64,000 bases of DNA. Source: Strobilurus pachycystidiatus. Lineage: Eukaryota; Basidiomycota; Agaricomycetes; Agaricales; Physalacriaceae. The stretch lies in the NCBI GenBank assembly GCA_019915135.1, contig JAHLMK010000006.1:1-64000 (forward strand). Reading direction: 5' to 3'. The notes beneath the pieces were generated by a model, which searched no databases, was not told the DNA's origin, and saw only the letters and a program-made list of their open reading frames with translations. Position numbers and translations under genes: made by a program. Positions 47,233 through 59,911 of the stretch are shown piece after piece. Numbering within the stretch: position 1 is the stretch's first letter; the number at the start of each line of letters is the position of its first letter.

Positions 47233-49046
47233 CTAAAGCTCGACAGGATATGTCCTTTCCTCTATTCTACGGAGACTCGTCAGGTTAACCAACCTCGACG
47301 ACACCATGATGGCTACATATGTACCCATACGAGCCAGGTCTATCAAACGAGCATGGTCCCGACGCAGCAAGTCTATGTCTGGTAAGCCTTCGGTGAGCTC
47401 CTTAGCGGGTACCAAGCTTATGATCGGTTTGCTCGCTCCAGTGCCATAATCAAACTTAATGATGGACTGGTCCCCCGTGTCGCGATTACGGGCGCGCAGA
47501 CGTTCGAAGTGCTGCGTGTCCAACTCGATGTCATAAAGCACTCTGCAATATATAAACTCCAAATCCTTAAGGGAAGGACCGACGACGAGAGGTGGAGCTA
47601 GAAGGAACAGTCAACAACTCATGTCGCATGACAAGAATTTGGTGCGGACTTTGTTTGGCTTCGCGAATTTTCCTGCAGGAGAGTTTATGCCCGATACGCT
47701 GAGCTGCCCAGTGAAGTCTGTGGCACGCGTCGGAGCAGTATAAGACATGACCACAGCCCGAACATGCCTGCAATACCGCGTCGAGCGGGCGAGTCGTCAT
47801 TTTTGTGTAACACTACGGAGGTCTCTGAGGTCATGCAACCAGACAACGGTGTGATGGCACTAACCAGAGGGTTGACGCAGATACGCCGCGCTTGGCCTAT
47901 GGCACTACTTCCGTTGATGAACATGATATCCTCGGAAGTTCTTCGCTCTACGACTTCTCTCAGTGTATGAACCGCTGTACGGAGGACGCTGTCGGGAGGG
48001 AGAGTTTCAACAAGTTGACGCGTTTGGACGTGTCTCAGGGATTTCCTCAGCGGATGGAGGAGGGATCGGTAGAGGGAGAATCCTCCGATGAGTGACAGTA
48101 GATTGGAGAGGCGGTTGAGTACATCGATCCGGCCCTTTTCGCCCACGTCAACAAACAGTGACTTCGTCCTTGCAAAAACCTCCATACGTATGACGCTGGA
48201 GATCAGTCGGTTCTCGAGTGCCGTAGACAGCGTCCGAGGGGAGAGTGTGGTGTAAAAGGCGAGCTCCTCCACATAGCATGACAGGACTTCACCAATAATG
48301 CCCTTGTCGTGGTACATGAAGTCGCCCCGGCATAAAGTACGCGCACCGAGACAAAGGATATCTGCTACGCCCCGACATGACAGAGTCTGGAAGAAGGGAT
48401 ACACCCTATAGCGGCACATCTGCATGAAGCAGAGGGTGGGGTGGAGTTTCGTCATTTGAATCATGCCATCAGGAGACTCGTATATGCAATCACATAGACA
48501 GCGCAGCAGCGTGTCGCATACCCTGTCAATAGTGCTGGCTAGAGCATGTATGAACCCCAGCCCGATGTCTGGATGGTGGGGATCAAGATGGTCATCGTGA
48601 ACGAGGATGGAGAGAAGAGCGTGCTGGAGGTGGCCTTTCAAGTGATGATCTCGACGAGTGAGCTGAACCCATAGATCTATAACAAATGGAAAAATCAATC
48701 TTTCAGCGCGGAAGGCAGCGCGCACAGGATCGCAGCTGCAGAGAGTGGCAATCGAGAATGGGATAACTTCCAGTAGGAACTCGTGCCCTATCAGGACGTC
48801 GTCTGCAAAGACGTCCGTTGCCCTGATAAAAAAACGGACCCATTTGGAGAGAGTGGGGGAGAGCTCTGTCAGCCTTTCTGAGAGACCTTCGATTTCAGAC
48901 GCCGCCCTGTCGCCATCAAGGCCCCAGCAAAGCATGTTTAGCGCGTGCAAGGCATTGGCGGCGACGGCTCCTGGCGACATCCAATCTCCAATCTTCGCCA
49001 TCTCCACCTCGTGATAACTCTTGAGGGAAAGATGCTTCTCAATCAC
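47233..49046 (-). CDS. MYND zinc-finger protein
   Basis: Exons are 49046-47865, 47767-47650 and 47597-47233. They sum to 1665 nt, giving 554 residues. About 390 residues of helical sequence with an armadillo-like appearance precede the zinc finger, which is created by splicing: RICVNPL joins ACSGCGHVLYCSDACHRLHW and then GHKLSC. This gives the Cys-x2-Cys, YC-x3-C, W and H/C pattern of a MYND domain. A C-terminal domain of about 120 residues (PLVVGPSLKDLEF onwards) follows, as in many agaricomycete MYND proteins. MYND fingers mediate protein-protein contacts; partners here are unknown. Retention of intron 1 (97 nt) shifts the frame and destroys the finger. Confidence 0.85.
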
Positions 49047-49510
49047 AGGGAAGACATAAGCAAGTGGGAAAGGTAGCTCGACGTGTGGATCCTCGTCAGA
49101 CGACTCCGTAAAAAATTCGCGGAGAGCGTTTGTCGCGTCAACGTCCCCACGGAGGGATTTTCTCTAAGGGAAGATGTAACAAAATTTGTCCCGACACTTA
49201 AGAAGAGAAAACGAACTCTGTACGCGTCAATGAGTTGGGCTGTGTGTCGACGTCCTGAGCGCGACATGATGGAAGATGGTCAACAGGCCTTACTTTCCCA
49301 CGCCACACGCGTGATATTTCGTGGATGTTTCCATTTATTGACCTTGGGCAAAATCGGCTTCTGGTTCGTTGGATACCTACAAGAAAAAAGATACATAGCG
49401 TACAACAAGTAGCATAGCTGCATAGGTAGAGCAAGAATCTGATACAAATACAGAGAGATAATAGAATCTTCTTCGTCTCGAGTCCTCGATGAGTCGCGGC
49501 CATTTTAGGC
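49047..49510. other. Spacer between the MYND gene and PSP1
   Basis: It holds the 5' flank of the MYND gene and the 3' flank of PSP1. No gene is seen. Confidence 0.5.
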
Positions 49511-51031
49511 TCATTCGTCCCCGTCGCCATCATCAGAAACACTTTCCATCCAGATCCTGGTTTTGTAGAGTCGGAACAATTCCTTCACAAGCTCCCTGAA
49601 ATCAATCCTCCCTTTCGTCTCCGCCACATAGTAGAAGGTCAGCTTCCTACGATCCCATTGATACTCTGCGTCCCGCACCTCCATGGGAAGTCCCTTCGCG
49701 TGAACCTTGGTACGGCACAAGGCTAGAGCCTTACCCTCGTCGACCGACTTAGCCGAGAGGGACTGGAGATCCTTTGTAGACGCCTTCGCGTAGATCATTT
49801 TGGGCCCGTGATTCTGACCCTGATGCTGGTCTCCACCTTCTTTTAGCATTTCATCCGGATCAATCCCCGTTCGCACCACCGTTCCCAAATCTTTCCCTCG
49901 GTCACCTTCCACGATAACGGCGTCTCCGGGGCGAAGATCGTCATCGCGCCAATCCGGCGGAGCGTAGAATGTATCAGTACGGCCTCTTTTGAATGCGACG
50001 AGAACGGCCGGCCAGGATGAGTTGGCACGGGCGCGGTGGGTATTGGGTGAAGGAGGCGACATGGGAGTATTGAGTGCAGAGGTAGTTGTAGCAGGTGCGC
50101 GCTGGGGTGACAAGGGACTTTCGGTCTCAAAGAATTGAATCCCTTGCCCTGGGACATATCGCGCAGTGGGCGAAGATGGTGGCTGAGGTTGTCGACCGTG
50201 GCTATTGTCACCTCGCTGCGTTGGATATCTGGTGGGCATAACGTCATCAAGGCTGAGACTGCCAAGAAGATCTTCGTCGGAGAGCATAAGCCCACCGCGC
50301 GAAGGCCTGGTGTCAACGTTATCCGCGCGCGGGGCATTAAAACCGACGGCACGGACAACGCTGACGCTATGTCGCCGACTCGCCGTGCCACCAGTATCGT
50401 CACCGCCGTAGCCCATGTTCTGCCAGAGAGAGGAGCGTTCATCCAATAAGACTTTGCCAATGTCGCGGGCAAAAGGGCTCATATTCGTAGATGTCTGTCT
50501 CGGGGTAATGTCCCCGTACGGATGAAGGTCCATGGGATTTCGGCGCTGGGAGAGGTACGATTCATCGAAGCTCTGGGAGGCCGAACTTTGAGGCGTGTAA
50601 CCCCTTCCCTGGGCGCGCGACAGAGATGACGAGAGTCCCGTGGACATCCTGTATTCGTTGGTTCTGTCATACTCGTAGTCGTATTCATCGCCTTGCGAGA
50701 ACATGTCATGTGGTTCTTCGTCCTCGGGTGTAGTGGGGAATCTGGGATAGGAAAAGGATGGGCTGAACGAAGGACTGCGGTTCGCGTAAGAAGGTGGATT
50801 GCGGGCTCCATAAGACGACGGCTGCATCCAGGAGCTGCTAGAGCCATAGCTGGAAGGTCCGAATGGTTGTGAGTGAGTGGAGATAGACGTTGAAATATAC
50901 GGGCGAGGGGGCTGCGAGGCTGAACGATCTCGAGTTGGAGTAGTGAGGAGAGAAGGCCGCGGGATGGAATCGGCATCCGTCTGAGATGACTGGCGGGCAA
51001 GTCGACCACCAAACTCGTTACGCTGAGACAT
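49511..51031 (-). CDS. PSP1: PSP1 C-terminal-domain protein
   Basis: The frame of 506 codons runs from ATG 51031 to the stop at 49511 with no visible intron. The first 340 residues are Ser/Pro/Tyr-rich and probably disordered, with repeated SPSFSPSFSYP-like and RPS motifs. The C-terminal 160 residues are the conserved PSP1 domain (PF04468): LVAFKRGRTDTFYAPP, GDAVIVEGDRGKDLGTVV, ALALCRTKVHAKGLPMEV, YQWDRRKLTFYYVAETKGR and IDFRELVKELFRLYKTRIWM. Yeast Psp1 was found as a suppressor of DNA polymerase alpha mutations; bacterial relatives act in RNA-related regulation. The biochemical role in fungi is not settled. Start and length look normal. Confidence 0.92.
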   Translation of the reverse strand: MSQRNEFGGRLARQSSQTDADSIPRPSLLTTPTRDRSASQPPRPYISTSISTHSQPFGPSSYGSSSSWMQPSSYGARNPPSYANRSPSFSPSFSYPRFPTTPEDEEPHDMFSQGDEYDYEYDRTNEYRMSTGLSSSLSRAQGRGYTPQSSASQSFDESYLSQRRNPMDLHPYGDITPRQTSTNMSPFARDIGKVLLDERSSLWQNMGYGGDDTGGTASRRHSVSVVRAVGFNAPRADNVDTRPSRGGLMLSDEDLLGSLSLDDVMPTRYPTQRGDNSHGRQPQPPSSPTARYVPGQGIQFFETESPLSPQRAPATTTSALNTPMSPPSPNTHRARANSSWPAVLVAFKRGRTDTFYAPPDWRDDDLRPGDAVIVEGDRGKDLGTVVRTGIDPDEMLKEGGDQHQGQNHGPKMIYAKASTKDLQSLSAKSVDEGKALALCRTKVHAKGLPMEVRDAEYQWDRRKLTFYYVAETKGRIDFRELVKELFRLYKTRIWMESVSDDGDGDE

Positions 51032-52920
51032 ATCGAAGTACGTGTATGTAGAAGCGCGTGGAAGGGGTACTGAGATGGCGCTGTTGTATTATCGAGAAAA
51101 CCTTTACCAGAAGGAGGTGAGACCAGTGATTATGTATAAGCACTGCACTTACTAGGCGCGAACAAGTACCTACTCAACCAAGCAAGGTGCGGTGGTCAAT
51201 GGCCAATGGTATTCGCGTAGTAGGGTCCGCTGTAATCTCCAAAATTCTCTCTGCTTGAATGTCAGTGGCGGGGTAGATTGATTTCGAGTCGGCACCCACG
51301 GGGTCGTTAGGTCTGGGGTAATATCCGACAAGTCGTAAAAAACAGTCCGCTCTGGTGACTTCGTCTAGGGCGGCAAGTCTAGAGATTGAGTGCAGCCTCT
51401 ACGGTGGTAAGGGTGAGAGATGTCTACGGATCCCTTCCCTGTTGTCGTGCTGTTGTCGTGGGGAGAGCCAAGTCTAAAAACTGAATGCATCCTCATGACG
51501 GTCCAGATGACTGCCGAATCAATACCGACTTCCGATCACATGGCTGGCTGGCGGTCTCGGCCCTGACTCAGTGACTGACGTGAAAGTTTTTCGAATTTCC
51601 TCTGGCTGGTGAAGAGGCACTGCGAGAATCTAGAGTTCAACGCGCATACCCTGTTCCAAGAAAACTTTTCTTGGATGTTCTCCGACCTTTTTGAGAGTTA
51701 TCGCAGCGGAAATGTGCGCGTAAAGACAGCCACTAGGCCGGAATGATCGCGGCGGCCCACGAGCTCCGCTATATACTGGGGAAGCACAAATGCCCATATG
51801 ACAAGATATCAGATTCAATGGGACCTAGTGCGCTGGCTCTATGAGGGAAGTTTGCCTGACGGACTCTGGGCAGAACTCAGAACGGGGCAAATTCTGTATC
51901 TTCTCTTACCAGAGTACATCTCCAGTGCAGACTTGACAGACTTTCTCTCGTTTCAACGATCTACCTGATAAATCGGCTGGCCTTTATACACAGATGACTA
52001 TATATAACGAGCTCACTCCATACGTCCGCGAGAAGCACGCTTCTCGTACTTGACCTTGATCAGAAGGCAGATCAATCCCCGCTTTCTAGTAACGACGGTG
52101 CTTCCGCCTGATTCACTCCGACAGACGATCCACAATGCTCGAGATACCTCTCGACCTTTAGTACCTTCGTTCTAGAAGTAGTCAAGGATCTGGAAAAGTC
52201 CAAAGACTGTCGAGACAAAGCAAGCGCTCGCCTCTCACTGATGTCAATGAGACACGAGACAACGACCACCCGAAAAACCCAGCCTGAGACGGTCAACTTC
52301 TCGTAAGAGCAGACGTCTTCATTCCAACATTTTTGTTCCGCCAGTGTGACTAGGGGTTTTCTGAACTTCCACGGCTACGTATACATTTTTCACTTTTTCC
52401 ATTATTTCTGCGCGGCGTTGGCCAAACCCAACATGGACCCGCTCCAGCTTGTCGATGAGTTCAAGATTTGCCCGAAGGAAGAGTGCCCAGAACCGCGTGC
52501 GCATCCTGCCTTTGTTCCAGACCTTCACCCATGGGAAAATCCTCACCTCGAGTGCAATCTATAAGTATTTGAACATTACGATCAATACCAATATATCTAA
52601 ATTTTTTCCTCATCTCTCTCAAAAAAAATTTGTTATATATGGAGGCTGACTAGGGAGACTAATCAATACCACGAGTCTGTGGATCTTTCGAAAAGTCATT
52701 GCGGGAACCGGGATCAAACAAGTCATTTACTCACTACTTAAGGAGTCCTGTTTGGTTGTTGTGACATTTGCCGGCATACGTCAATGATTTGAGAACGGAA
52801 CAAGCTTCAAGACAGAAAACTGAGACGCGGGCACGGGATGGCAACCTGACTCTTGCAAATAGCAGGAGCGCCCTCTGCATTGCTTTATCCACGAAGCAGA
52901 GGGGGAGGGTATCTGAACGT
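51032..52920. other. Long intergenic stretch, no supported gene
   Basis: 5' flank of PSP1 and low-complexity AT-rich sequence near 52560-52640. No recognisable protein or RNA was found. Confidence 0.5.
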
Positions 52921-53138
52921 CAATGTTTTACTGTGTCAAGCAGGGCAGTACCGGAGTCTTTCGAGATGTAACAAAGAGCGACGTCCAGGGCATGATCCTG
53001 AGTCGTTACCCCCATCAAAGTTACCAACGCGCAGCTGTTATTTGGGCGCACGAAAGGCATGCGCGTGAGGTAAGTAAGACAAAGGCTACATTTCGACAAA
53101 ATATCTGGTCACGGAGTTGCAGAACTAGTTATCGATGA
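52921..53138 (+). pseudogene. Possible fragment of an RNase H1 N-terminal/viroplasmin-like protein
   Basis: A short frame reads YCVKQGSTGVFRDVTKSDVQ and YPHQSYQRAAVIWAHERHAR, then a GTAAGT. The spacing of Tyr-Val, Gly-Val-Phe/Tyr, Gln-Val/Met and Tyr-x-x-Ala loosely resembles the small domain at the N-terminus of RNase H1. There is no further coding sequence around it. The resemblance is weak. Confidence 0.2.
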
Positions 53139-53505
53139 CATGAGACCATCCGATGTATGTGCACGTCATCAAATTTTGCATGCTGAGATTGTTCATGAGT
53201 TTTACGCCACATTTCTTATGTCGTCTTACCAGTATCTAAACACAGATTATGTCTGCTTGAAGAGCAATGCAGCGCTTCGGGCTATTTGAGAGCTGGCACA
53301 CCTGCCGAACCCTGCTCGCGAATGGTGAGATATGTTAGTCGCTTCTAATAACACTAGGAAGACTCTTTCCGAAGAAAGATGTCAATAAACCGTGGACGCA
53401 CCTTCTGCCTGGATTCCTCTTCCCTCCGATCCATAAGCTACTAGCGTAAGAGTCTTTCTCCGATCCTCAGGCTGTTCGACTGACCTCTGTCACAAAAAAA
53501 ATCAA

Positions 53506-53661
53506 TCAGTCGACCGCCACACGACGTTGAGAAAGGTTGATACCTTGACCGGCACGAATGGTGTTGCGATGAACTTGAGCAGCGGTAACTACCGTCCAAC
53601 CGGTGAGCCCGACCAATGAGTAGGTGATGGTCCGCTGGATCAAAGTGGCGATCGGCAACAT
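53506..53661 (-). CDS. Possible 51-residue single-helix membrane protein
   Basis: From the internal ATG at 53661 the frame reads MLPIATLIQRTITYSLVGLT, then GWTVVTAAQVHRNTIRAG and a basic tail. One hydrophobic helix with a positively charged flank resembles small inner-mitochondrial-membrane assembly factors in size and layout. No specific family can be assigned, and the frame extends further upstream without a stop. Confidence 0.3.
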   Translation of the reverse strand: MLPIATLIQRTITYSLVGLTGWTVVTAAQVHRNTIRAGQGINLSQRRVAVD

Positions 53662-54339
53662 GATGGTAGAAAGTAGCCTCACTTCGGTCAGGCGTTGAGG
53701 TGATGACAGTCGATCACCATATAACGCCTGATCCCTCTTACGCCTCACTACCCGGTAGCTGTCAATTCTAAAAATATTTCAACTTCCGCCACCATGCCGT
53801 TCGGCAGCTCTAAGCAATATGTGCTGCCGGGGCTGCTTTGCTAACTTTGCGCATTGCGTCGCTTTCCTTCACTCCGTCGTAGTAGTGAATTCTGGATGTC
53901 TGGTAGCGGCTAAGCTCCACATACACCCTCAAATGCCCCACGACACCCACTGCTATGCAATAGAAGCAATCTGCCAGGCTGTGCAAGACCATCATGTCGT
54001 TGCAAGCCTCCGCACCGGAGAGAACGGGTCAACAGTACACGCAGGCTTCATTCTATTACTTCAAGCACTTCAACAACATTCTACTACCTGTTGAGCCAAA
54101 GCGCAATTGACCGCCACGTACCACCCACGCGATGATGACTCAGCGGCGTGGCCGGCATCACAGCGGCAATGGACGGCAAGTTAGAATCGACCGCTACCGG
54201 GTAAGGGACCGTAACAGGCGCCGCAGGCCCGCCCGACACCCCCATACCACTGAAATCGCGTCAAAACGCGTCTCTCGCTGCCTTGTTCGGATGCTGAGGC
54301 GCCTCGTGCACTTCTTGATGGTCCAGAGCGGTCGCCGAG

Positions 54340-54735
54340 AAGGCCTTCCTGTCCCATGAATATTCCTCGAGCTTAGGGCGTTATGGGACAGGCAAATTGC
54401 TGGCACGGCTCCCTGCCAACATCCTGTCCCATGTCCACCTAAGCTGAGAGAGCGCATGGGACAGGATGACGGCTCTCGGGCAATCCTGAGCCGGTACATC
54501 ACGCATCTCGTGTGGGTAAGCAGCTGATTCGATTGACATCTAATCTACTAGTTAGGTAACGACGCCTTCCTCGCTGTTCCCGACCGAGGAAGCCTACATT
54601 CGCCGTCAGAAGCGATCACCGACGCGTCGCTTAGCCCCTCCCGGCGCTTCCGGCGCTTGCACACGTGACATCCTGTCCCAGGACAGGATGACTCAGCCCG
54701 CCCCCTATGAACATCCTGTCCCATAGATACTAAGC
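54340..54735. repeat. Cluster of inverted ATCCTGTCCCA hairpin units
   Basis: The motif CCTGTCCCAT or its reverse complement ATGGGACAGG occurs at 54348, 54383, 54422, 54456, 54670/54680 and 54714, arranged mostly as inverted pairs with 25-35 nt loops. At 54669-54690 two arms abut to form a near-perfect palindrome (ATCCTGTCCCAGGACAGGAT). No coding frame is conserved here. Confidence 0.8.
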
Positions 54736-55306
54736 CAAGTCAGAGCGGCTCCGGTCAGGTGATTTGAATGATGCCAAAGCCTGACTAGGCCTGACTCTTT
54801 GAGCCTTCGCGTTTTCAACTGAAAAAGAAAGGACGCGCTTGCCGGCGGCCTTCCTCCAGTCTGATCCTATTCACTTACTGACACGTATTTTGCTCTACCT
54901 TCTAGTCTCCGTGCTCTACCATTGCTAACGACTAAGAAAGAATTCCAGCGCTCGTAAATACTGCCTCTTGCAACCTGAAGTGAATTAGGCTTGAAGCTAC
55001 CAGCAGACGTAGTCTGAACGTAGTTGATCCATACGTTGGACTAGGATCAATTCTGGCCGCATGTATCCCACCTACGATGACGATGGCCTCGTATCGACCT
55101 TTGAAAAACAAAAAAAGTACAAGCTGAAAAGCAACGGTCTACGCATGAAGACATGTATGGAACGTGTGCCGGGGGCTTTGCTAGATTCGGTGATATAACT
55201 AATGTACAGATGTGTGTCGCGATGGTACTCGAACAAAAAAAAGGAATTGAGAAGCAAAGACATTCTGATATAAGCCCGACAGTCCCAAAGCCATGAACAA
55301 AATCAA
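54736..55306. other. Intergenic stretch, no gene seen
   Basis: This is the 3' flank of the second acyl-CoA synthetase gene, with only short frames. Confidence 0.5.
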
Positions 55307-57700
55307 TCATTGATTTCTGTAGATGTCCTAGAAGAGAGAGTTAATAATTGTTCGATTCCACGCCACGCAGTACACACTTTGATCTGGGCGTCGAACTTCT
55401 TAGCGATTGCATGTCTTTGGATTTTGTGCGCCGCAGTGACGAGTCCGTTCTCGGGAGTCCAGGGATCCGGGGTGAGAATCACAGCCTGAAGCAGCTCCAT
55501 CCCTTTGAAACTGTTCTTCTTCCCGAGGGCGTTGCACTCCTTCAACACGATTTCCGCCACCTTGTCATTGTGACATAGCGCCGCCAGGCCTGATTTCGCG
55601 TCGACGCCTGAGAACACACAAAGGCGTGAGTAACGTGATACTCCAGGAAATCCCACCATTTGACGTACCGGAAACGGATTCGAGATGGTGTCTCAAATGT
55701 GCTTCATGAGGTATGACGATCGCAATCGGCTGCTTTGCGTCCGCCGTAGCGTAAACACACATGTTGCCAATCAGGTTACAGGACTTGTAGATTGACTCCA
55801 GGCGCTCGAGGGCAATGTACTATCAGTTCGTCAGCTATTATATTCAACCTACAATTGAGAGGGATGACGCACTTCTCCACCAGCCAACTTGACGAGATTT
55901 TTGATGCTGTCGTAATCCCGTCATTACAACTGTTTTCATGAGGGAAAAATAACGTACCGGTCGATCAAGGTAAGTGTGCCATCCGAGTTCCACTGACCAA
56001 CGTCTCCTGTGCGAATCCATCCATCCTCAGTGAAGATGCTGGGATCTTCGTTCAGGTCTGGACGTTTGAAGTAACCTTTCGTGACAGATGGACCACGAAT
56101 GCAGACCTCGCCCTGGGGTGGAGACTTCTTCGAGCTGTAGCCGGCATCGGGTACATCCAAGAGCTTGATCTCAGTCGAGGGTACCGGAAGTCCGACCGCC
56201 TCGTAGCGGAACACCTCTGGGGGCATAACGGTGCACATCCCACAAGACTCTGTCATCCCGTAACCTGAATGTAACCCCATCAATACGAGCATGCGACGTG
56301 GGGTCGGCTACACTCACCCTGCAAAAGGTTGAACAACGCCACATTCAGGAACTCCTGTGTCTCGCGACTGATGGCGGCACCACCTGATATACCGAAGCGA
56401 AGACGACCGCCGGTGACGGCGCGGACCTGGCTAAGCACGACGCTGTCTGCGACCTGAGCGAGGATGGGGATGTTATACCTCTTGAAGGTCATCGACCAGG
56501 CAAACACGCTCTTCCGGATCGCGCCTCCAGCGGCAATTTTGGCGAGGACGCCTTTGCGAATCATTTCCCACACCGCTGGGACCCCAACCATGATGCTAGG
56601 GCGCAGCTCAGCGATGTCGCCCTTGCTGTTCCGGACCGACGAGTCGAGGAGCGTCTTTGGCTGACCGTAACCCGACGGGACGCCAGCGAAGAGCATGTAT
56701 AACTCGACGATGTACTCCAGCACGTGGGCGAGCGGGAGATAAGCCAGATATGTGTCGTCCTCGGTGATGTGGTGCCTCAGAAGGACATCGATAGCTCCGA
56801 TAGATGCAACTATATTGCTGTGTGTGAGAACAACACCTTTGGGGGATCCCGTAGAACCGCTCGTGTACATGATACATGCGACTGATTCCGGCTTGGGGCG
56901 GCGGTTGGTGAGAACGTCTGGAGAGATAGTCTTGCCGAGTTCCGCAAGGTCGTTGATATGGAGGACGCGAATGGTGTCACGGACCGCATGCAAGTCATCA
57001 GAGAGTTTGGGATTGGGTTTGCCGTCGTAGATGATGAATTTGACGGTGGGAGTATGTTTGAGAACGTTATAGAGGGTGGGGAGAAGGTCGGCGTTGGTGA
57101 AAAGACCGACACATTCCGGTTCGTTGAGGGAATGGGTGAGACCTGCTGGCCCTAGGCTGTCGTAAGCCGTGGCTATGGTCGTGTCAATGAGACCACATGC
57201 GTTTGACATAAGTTGCCAGTTGACACTAGAACGATGTCAGATGGGGACTAAACGGAAATCACCACGACGTACTTGGTCTGAGAGAAGATGTTGAAGATGT
57301 CGCCAGACTTGACGCCCAACTCGACCAGCCCACGACCTAGTTGCGACACCCTCTCTTTGAACTCGACGAAGGAGTGGAACTGGTAGTGGCTGAGCTGGAA
57401 GTATTTCCACTTCTTCTTCTCCGTCACTTCCTTGCCGCCAATGATCTTCTTGACCTCTTTGTCCTCGGTGACAATGTCAACGACATCCCGCCATCCGATA
57501 GCATTTCTGGAGCCGAAGCTGCGCGCGGAATAGTCGACGACGTCGGGAATCACGTCGATACCCTCGAGTGGTTGGGTCACTAGTTTGTCGGCGGTTATGG
57601 CCATACGGCGGATACCGCCCTCGCCATCGCGCGCTGGCGGAGCGACCTCGACGGAGCCTTTTCCATAGTAACCGCGCTTTAGCGTGTGGAGTGAGGACAT
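55307..57700 (-). CDS. Long-chain acyl-CoA synthetase, copy 2
   Basis: It begins MSSLHTLKRGYYGKGSVEV at 57700; the stop at 55309-55307 follows a last splice (QIK then DIYRNQ). Motifs are MYTSGSTGSPKGVVLTHSN, TYLAYLPLAHVLEYIVELY, GGAAISRETQEFLN, YGMTESCGMC and GWIRTGDVGQW, followed by the KNLVKLAGGE-type signature split by introns near 55900-55950. The AMP-binding signature is uninterrupted here, whereas copy 1 has an intron inside it. The function is as for copy 1: ATP-dependent activation of long-chain fatty acids. The two proteins are clearly paralogous over their whole length and lie about 26 kb apart in the same orientation. All catalytic motifs look intact. Confidence 0.9.
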
Positions 57701-59911
57701 GGTTGTGGTGGTCGTGGTGTAAAGAGGGAAGGACTGTGGCTTGAGAGAGATTAAGCGGAGCTTATATGTATTGAAGACAGGCTTACTCAATACCCATATC
57801 GCATGCAGTATATCGTTCTCGAATGAAGGAAGGAACCAAGACAGTGACGTGAGAGATGAGGTACCAGAAGGACAGGACCCGGCGACCCGTGATACCACTT
57901 GTGCCAAAGTGTTCGCTGAACAAGGCATACGTGCCACTCGTGATACCACCGAATCTACCCGGTGGAAGGTGGGTGATCGTGGGCTCGGACGATGTCGAAT
58001 GTTGGAGAAGGAGCGATAACAATGAATCATAGCTGTCCGAGGAGTCCTATTTTCGTCTTGGGAAATGAAACGCGTTCGGAGCTAACGTGCATGGCGGGGA
58101 AAGAAATGATGAGTTACTGAAATATCGCCTCGACTCTATGATCTGTGTTCCATTCGCCTCCGCCATCGAGGCGAGGATAGGTCGATTTGAGATCGGGGCG
58201 AACGGGACCGAGGAACAGTGATACGCGACTGTCCAGTCATCTGGTGGCGTCTGACTTTCCTTTTTCGACTCCGGGTCGGACATCGATGGGAGCATGCACA
58301 ATGAATACCCAGGGCCGATGTGTCGAACAAAGCACATCGAGGGCGTCATCCAGACAACGACTTCGTGCGTTTCTCGGAGAAAGCCTCAGTCGAGGGAATG
58401 ACTCCGGTGACGAAGGAGAGAGGGTTCATCGTGTGGCAAAGAAGTTTGGGAAATCGACTCTCGCTGAGCACCATTGCTCAGCACGTGCTATCGGCAGCGA
58501 CGGCATGAGAAGGAAGGGCGTTAGGCGTACGCACAGGAAGCCGATGCCTGGATCCACAAACTCTGTGCTGGGCGAGGCGAGGATTGACTGGGTGACGACG
58601 GTCCTAAAAAGAAGTACAGGCGTGGTGGAAGATATAACTTCGAGACCAAGCGCCTGATTGCATCTGATGCGCCACTGAGACACCGTTCGAGCATCGGACC
58701 TCTAGCGCTACCTGACAAGTACTGCGCCGGCCTCATCCAAAGCTGCCAGCACAGTAGATCGTTCAGGACCGCTTACTGACTTGTTCGAAGCGAATGCCAG
58801 GCTTGGTCCCGCTGAATGTGATCGAGACTCTTGCGTAACTCCATTCGGTGTCGTCGAGGTTAATGGAAGGGAAGGCGCATATGGGGATGAACGTGCTGCG
58901 TTCTCGGTGGATGGTTGGTAACATCACGATAACAATGGTAGGCATCCTTCGCATCATCTGGTGTGGGGACAGGCGCACACAAGTGAGCAGCGACAGCACC
59001 AGTCGTCCTTCCAATGGATGGTCATGCCCTCTTCGTCGGATTGCTAGACCACTTGACAAATCCGTTTCGTCGGGCGGTCTCAACTATCCACCAGCGAATC
59101 GGAAAGACACGACTAGGACTGGTCGAACTCTGAGCCAGAACGAAAATCTCGTTAAAAAGCCAAACTTACCCTATAACGTTCCTCCGACCCAGGGAGATGT
59201 CATGCGCCTTTTCCCAGCTTGAGTTCACACGGGTTCTTCCCTCGGAGACCCTGGGTCACCATGAAGCCCAGATGTCGACGTAAATCGTGACAAAGCTGGT
59301 GATACGATTGCGACACAAGAAGACGGATGCTATTTCCGTCTGTGAAGTTGCACTTCAATTGTGTAGACGACAGATGGTCAGATGGAGGGAAGATAGCTTC
59401 AGATGATACAGTCGAATTCTATATCGTCCATTCATAAGCCAACGGAAACTCGATGAAAGAACAAACGTACGTCACAACTTCTTTCCTTCGGCCCAAGGGG
59501 CTAATCTGGGTAGATTGCATGCATGCGGATCTCGCTGCATTGGAGGTCCCGTCGCCCGAGCGGAAGGTCACGGCGAGCCTAAGCCGTTGGCGAAGTACCG
59601 TCTATCTATCTAGAGCCAGATTGCCTAGCATTGTGCGTTAAGCGGGTGAGCAGCAAGGCATACGATGGGAATTACATTTGTGTAGCCCAAGGTTATACCG
59701 GGGTATACTCGCCCGACGTCCCATAACCCGAATGGGTGATGGCGCAGATGAGAAGCAGCGACGCTATGAAGAATGACTACTGCCGAAATTCATGTCGAGT
59801 CCACGACCGCCCGGCCCAACATGAACCACCCCACGAAAATCGATGCAGAATCCAGCAGCTGTCATCTGGACATGATGGTGAGAGGTCTTGATCCCTTCGT
59901 AAAATGGTGGG
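57701..59911. other. 5' flank of acyl-CoA synthetase copy 2 with array-like relics
   Basis: Minus-strand coding-like pieces (INLDDTEWSYARVSITFSGT near 58830-58890, FVRHIGPG near 58320) end at GT donors like those of the 33-36 kb array, for example a 38-nt intron-like unit near 58740-58778. The motif AAGCCCxGAxGTC near 59263 also occurs at about 32910, 34053 and 35767. No complete gene could be built. Confidence 0.4.

Noticed and set aside
49843..50472. 209-codon minus-strand frame inside PSP1
   Set aside because: It is a different frame of the PSP1 coding region; the PSP1 frame matches a known domain throughout.
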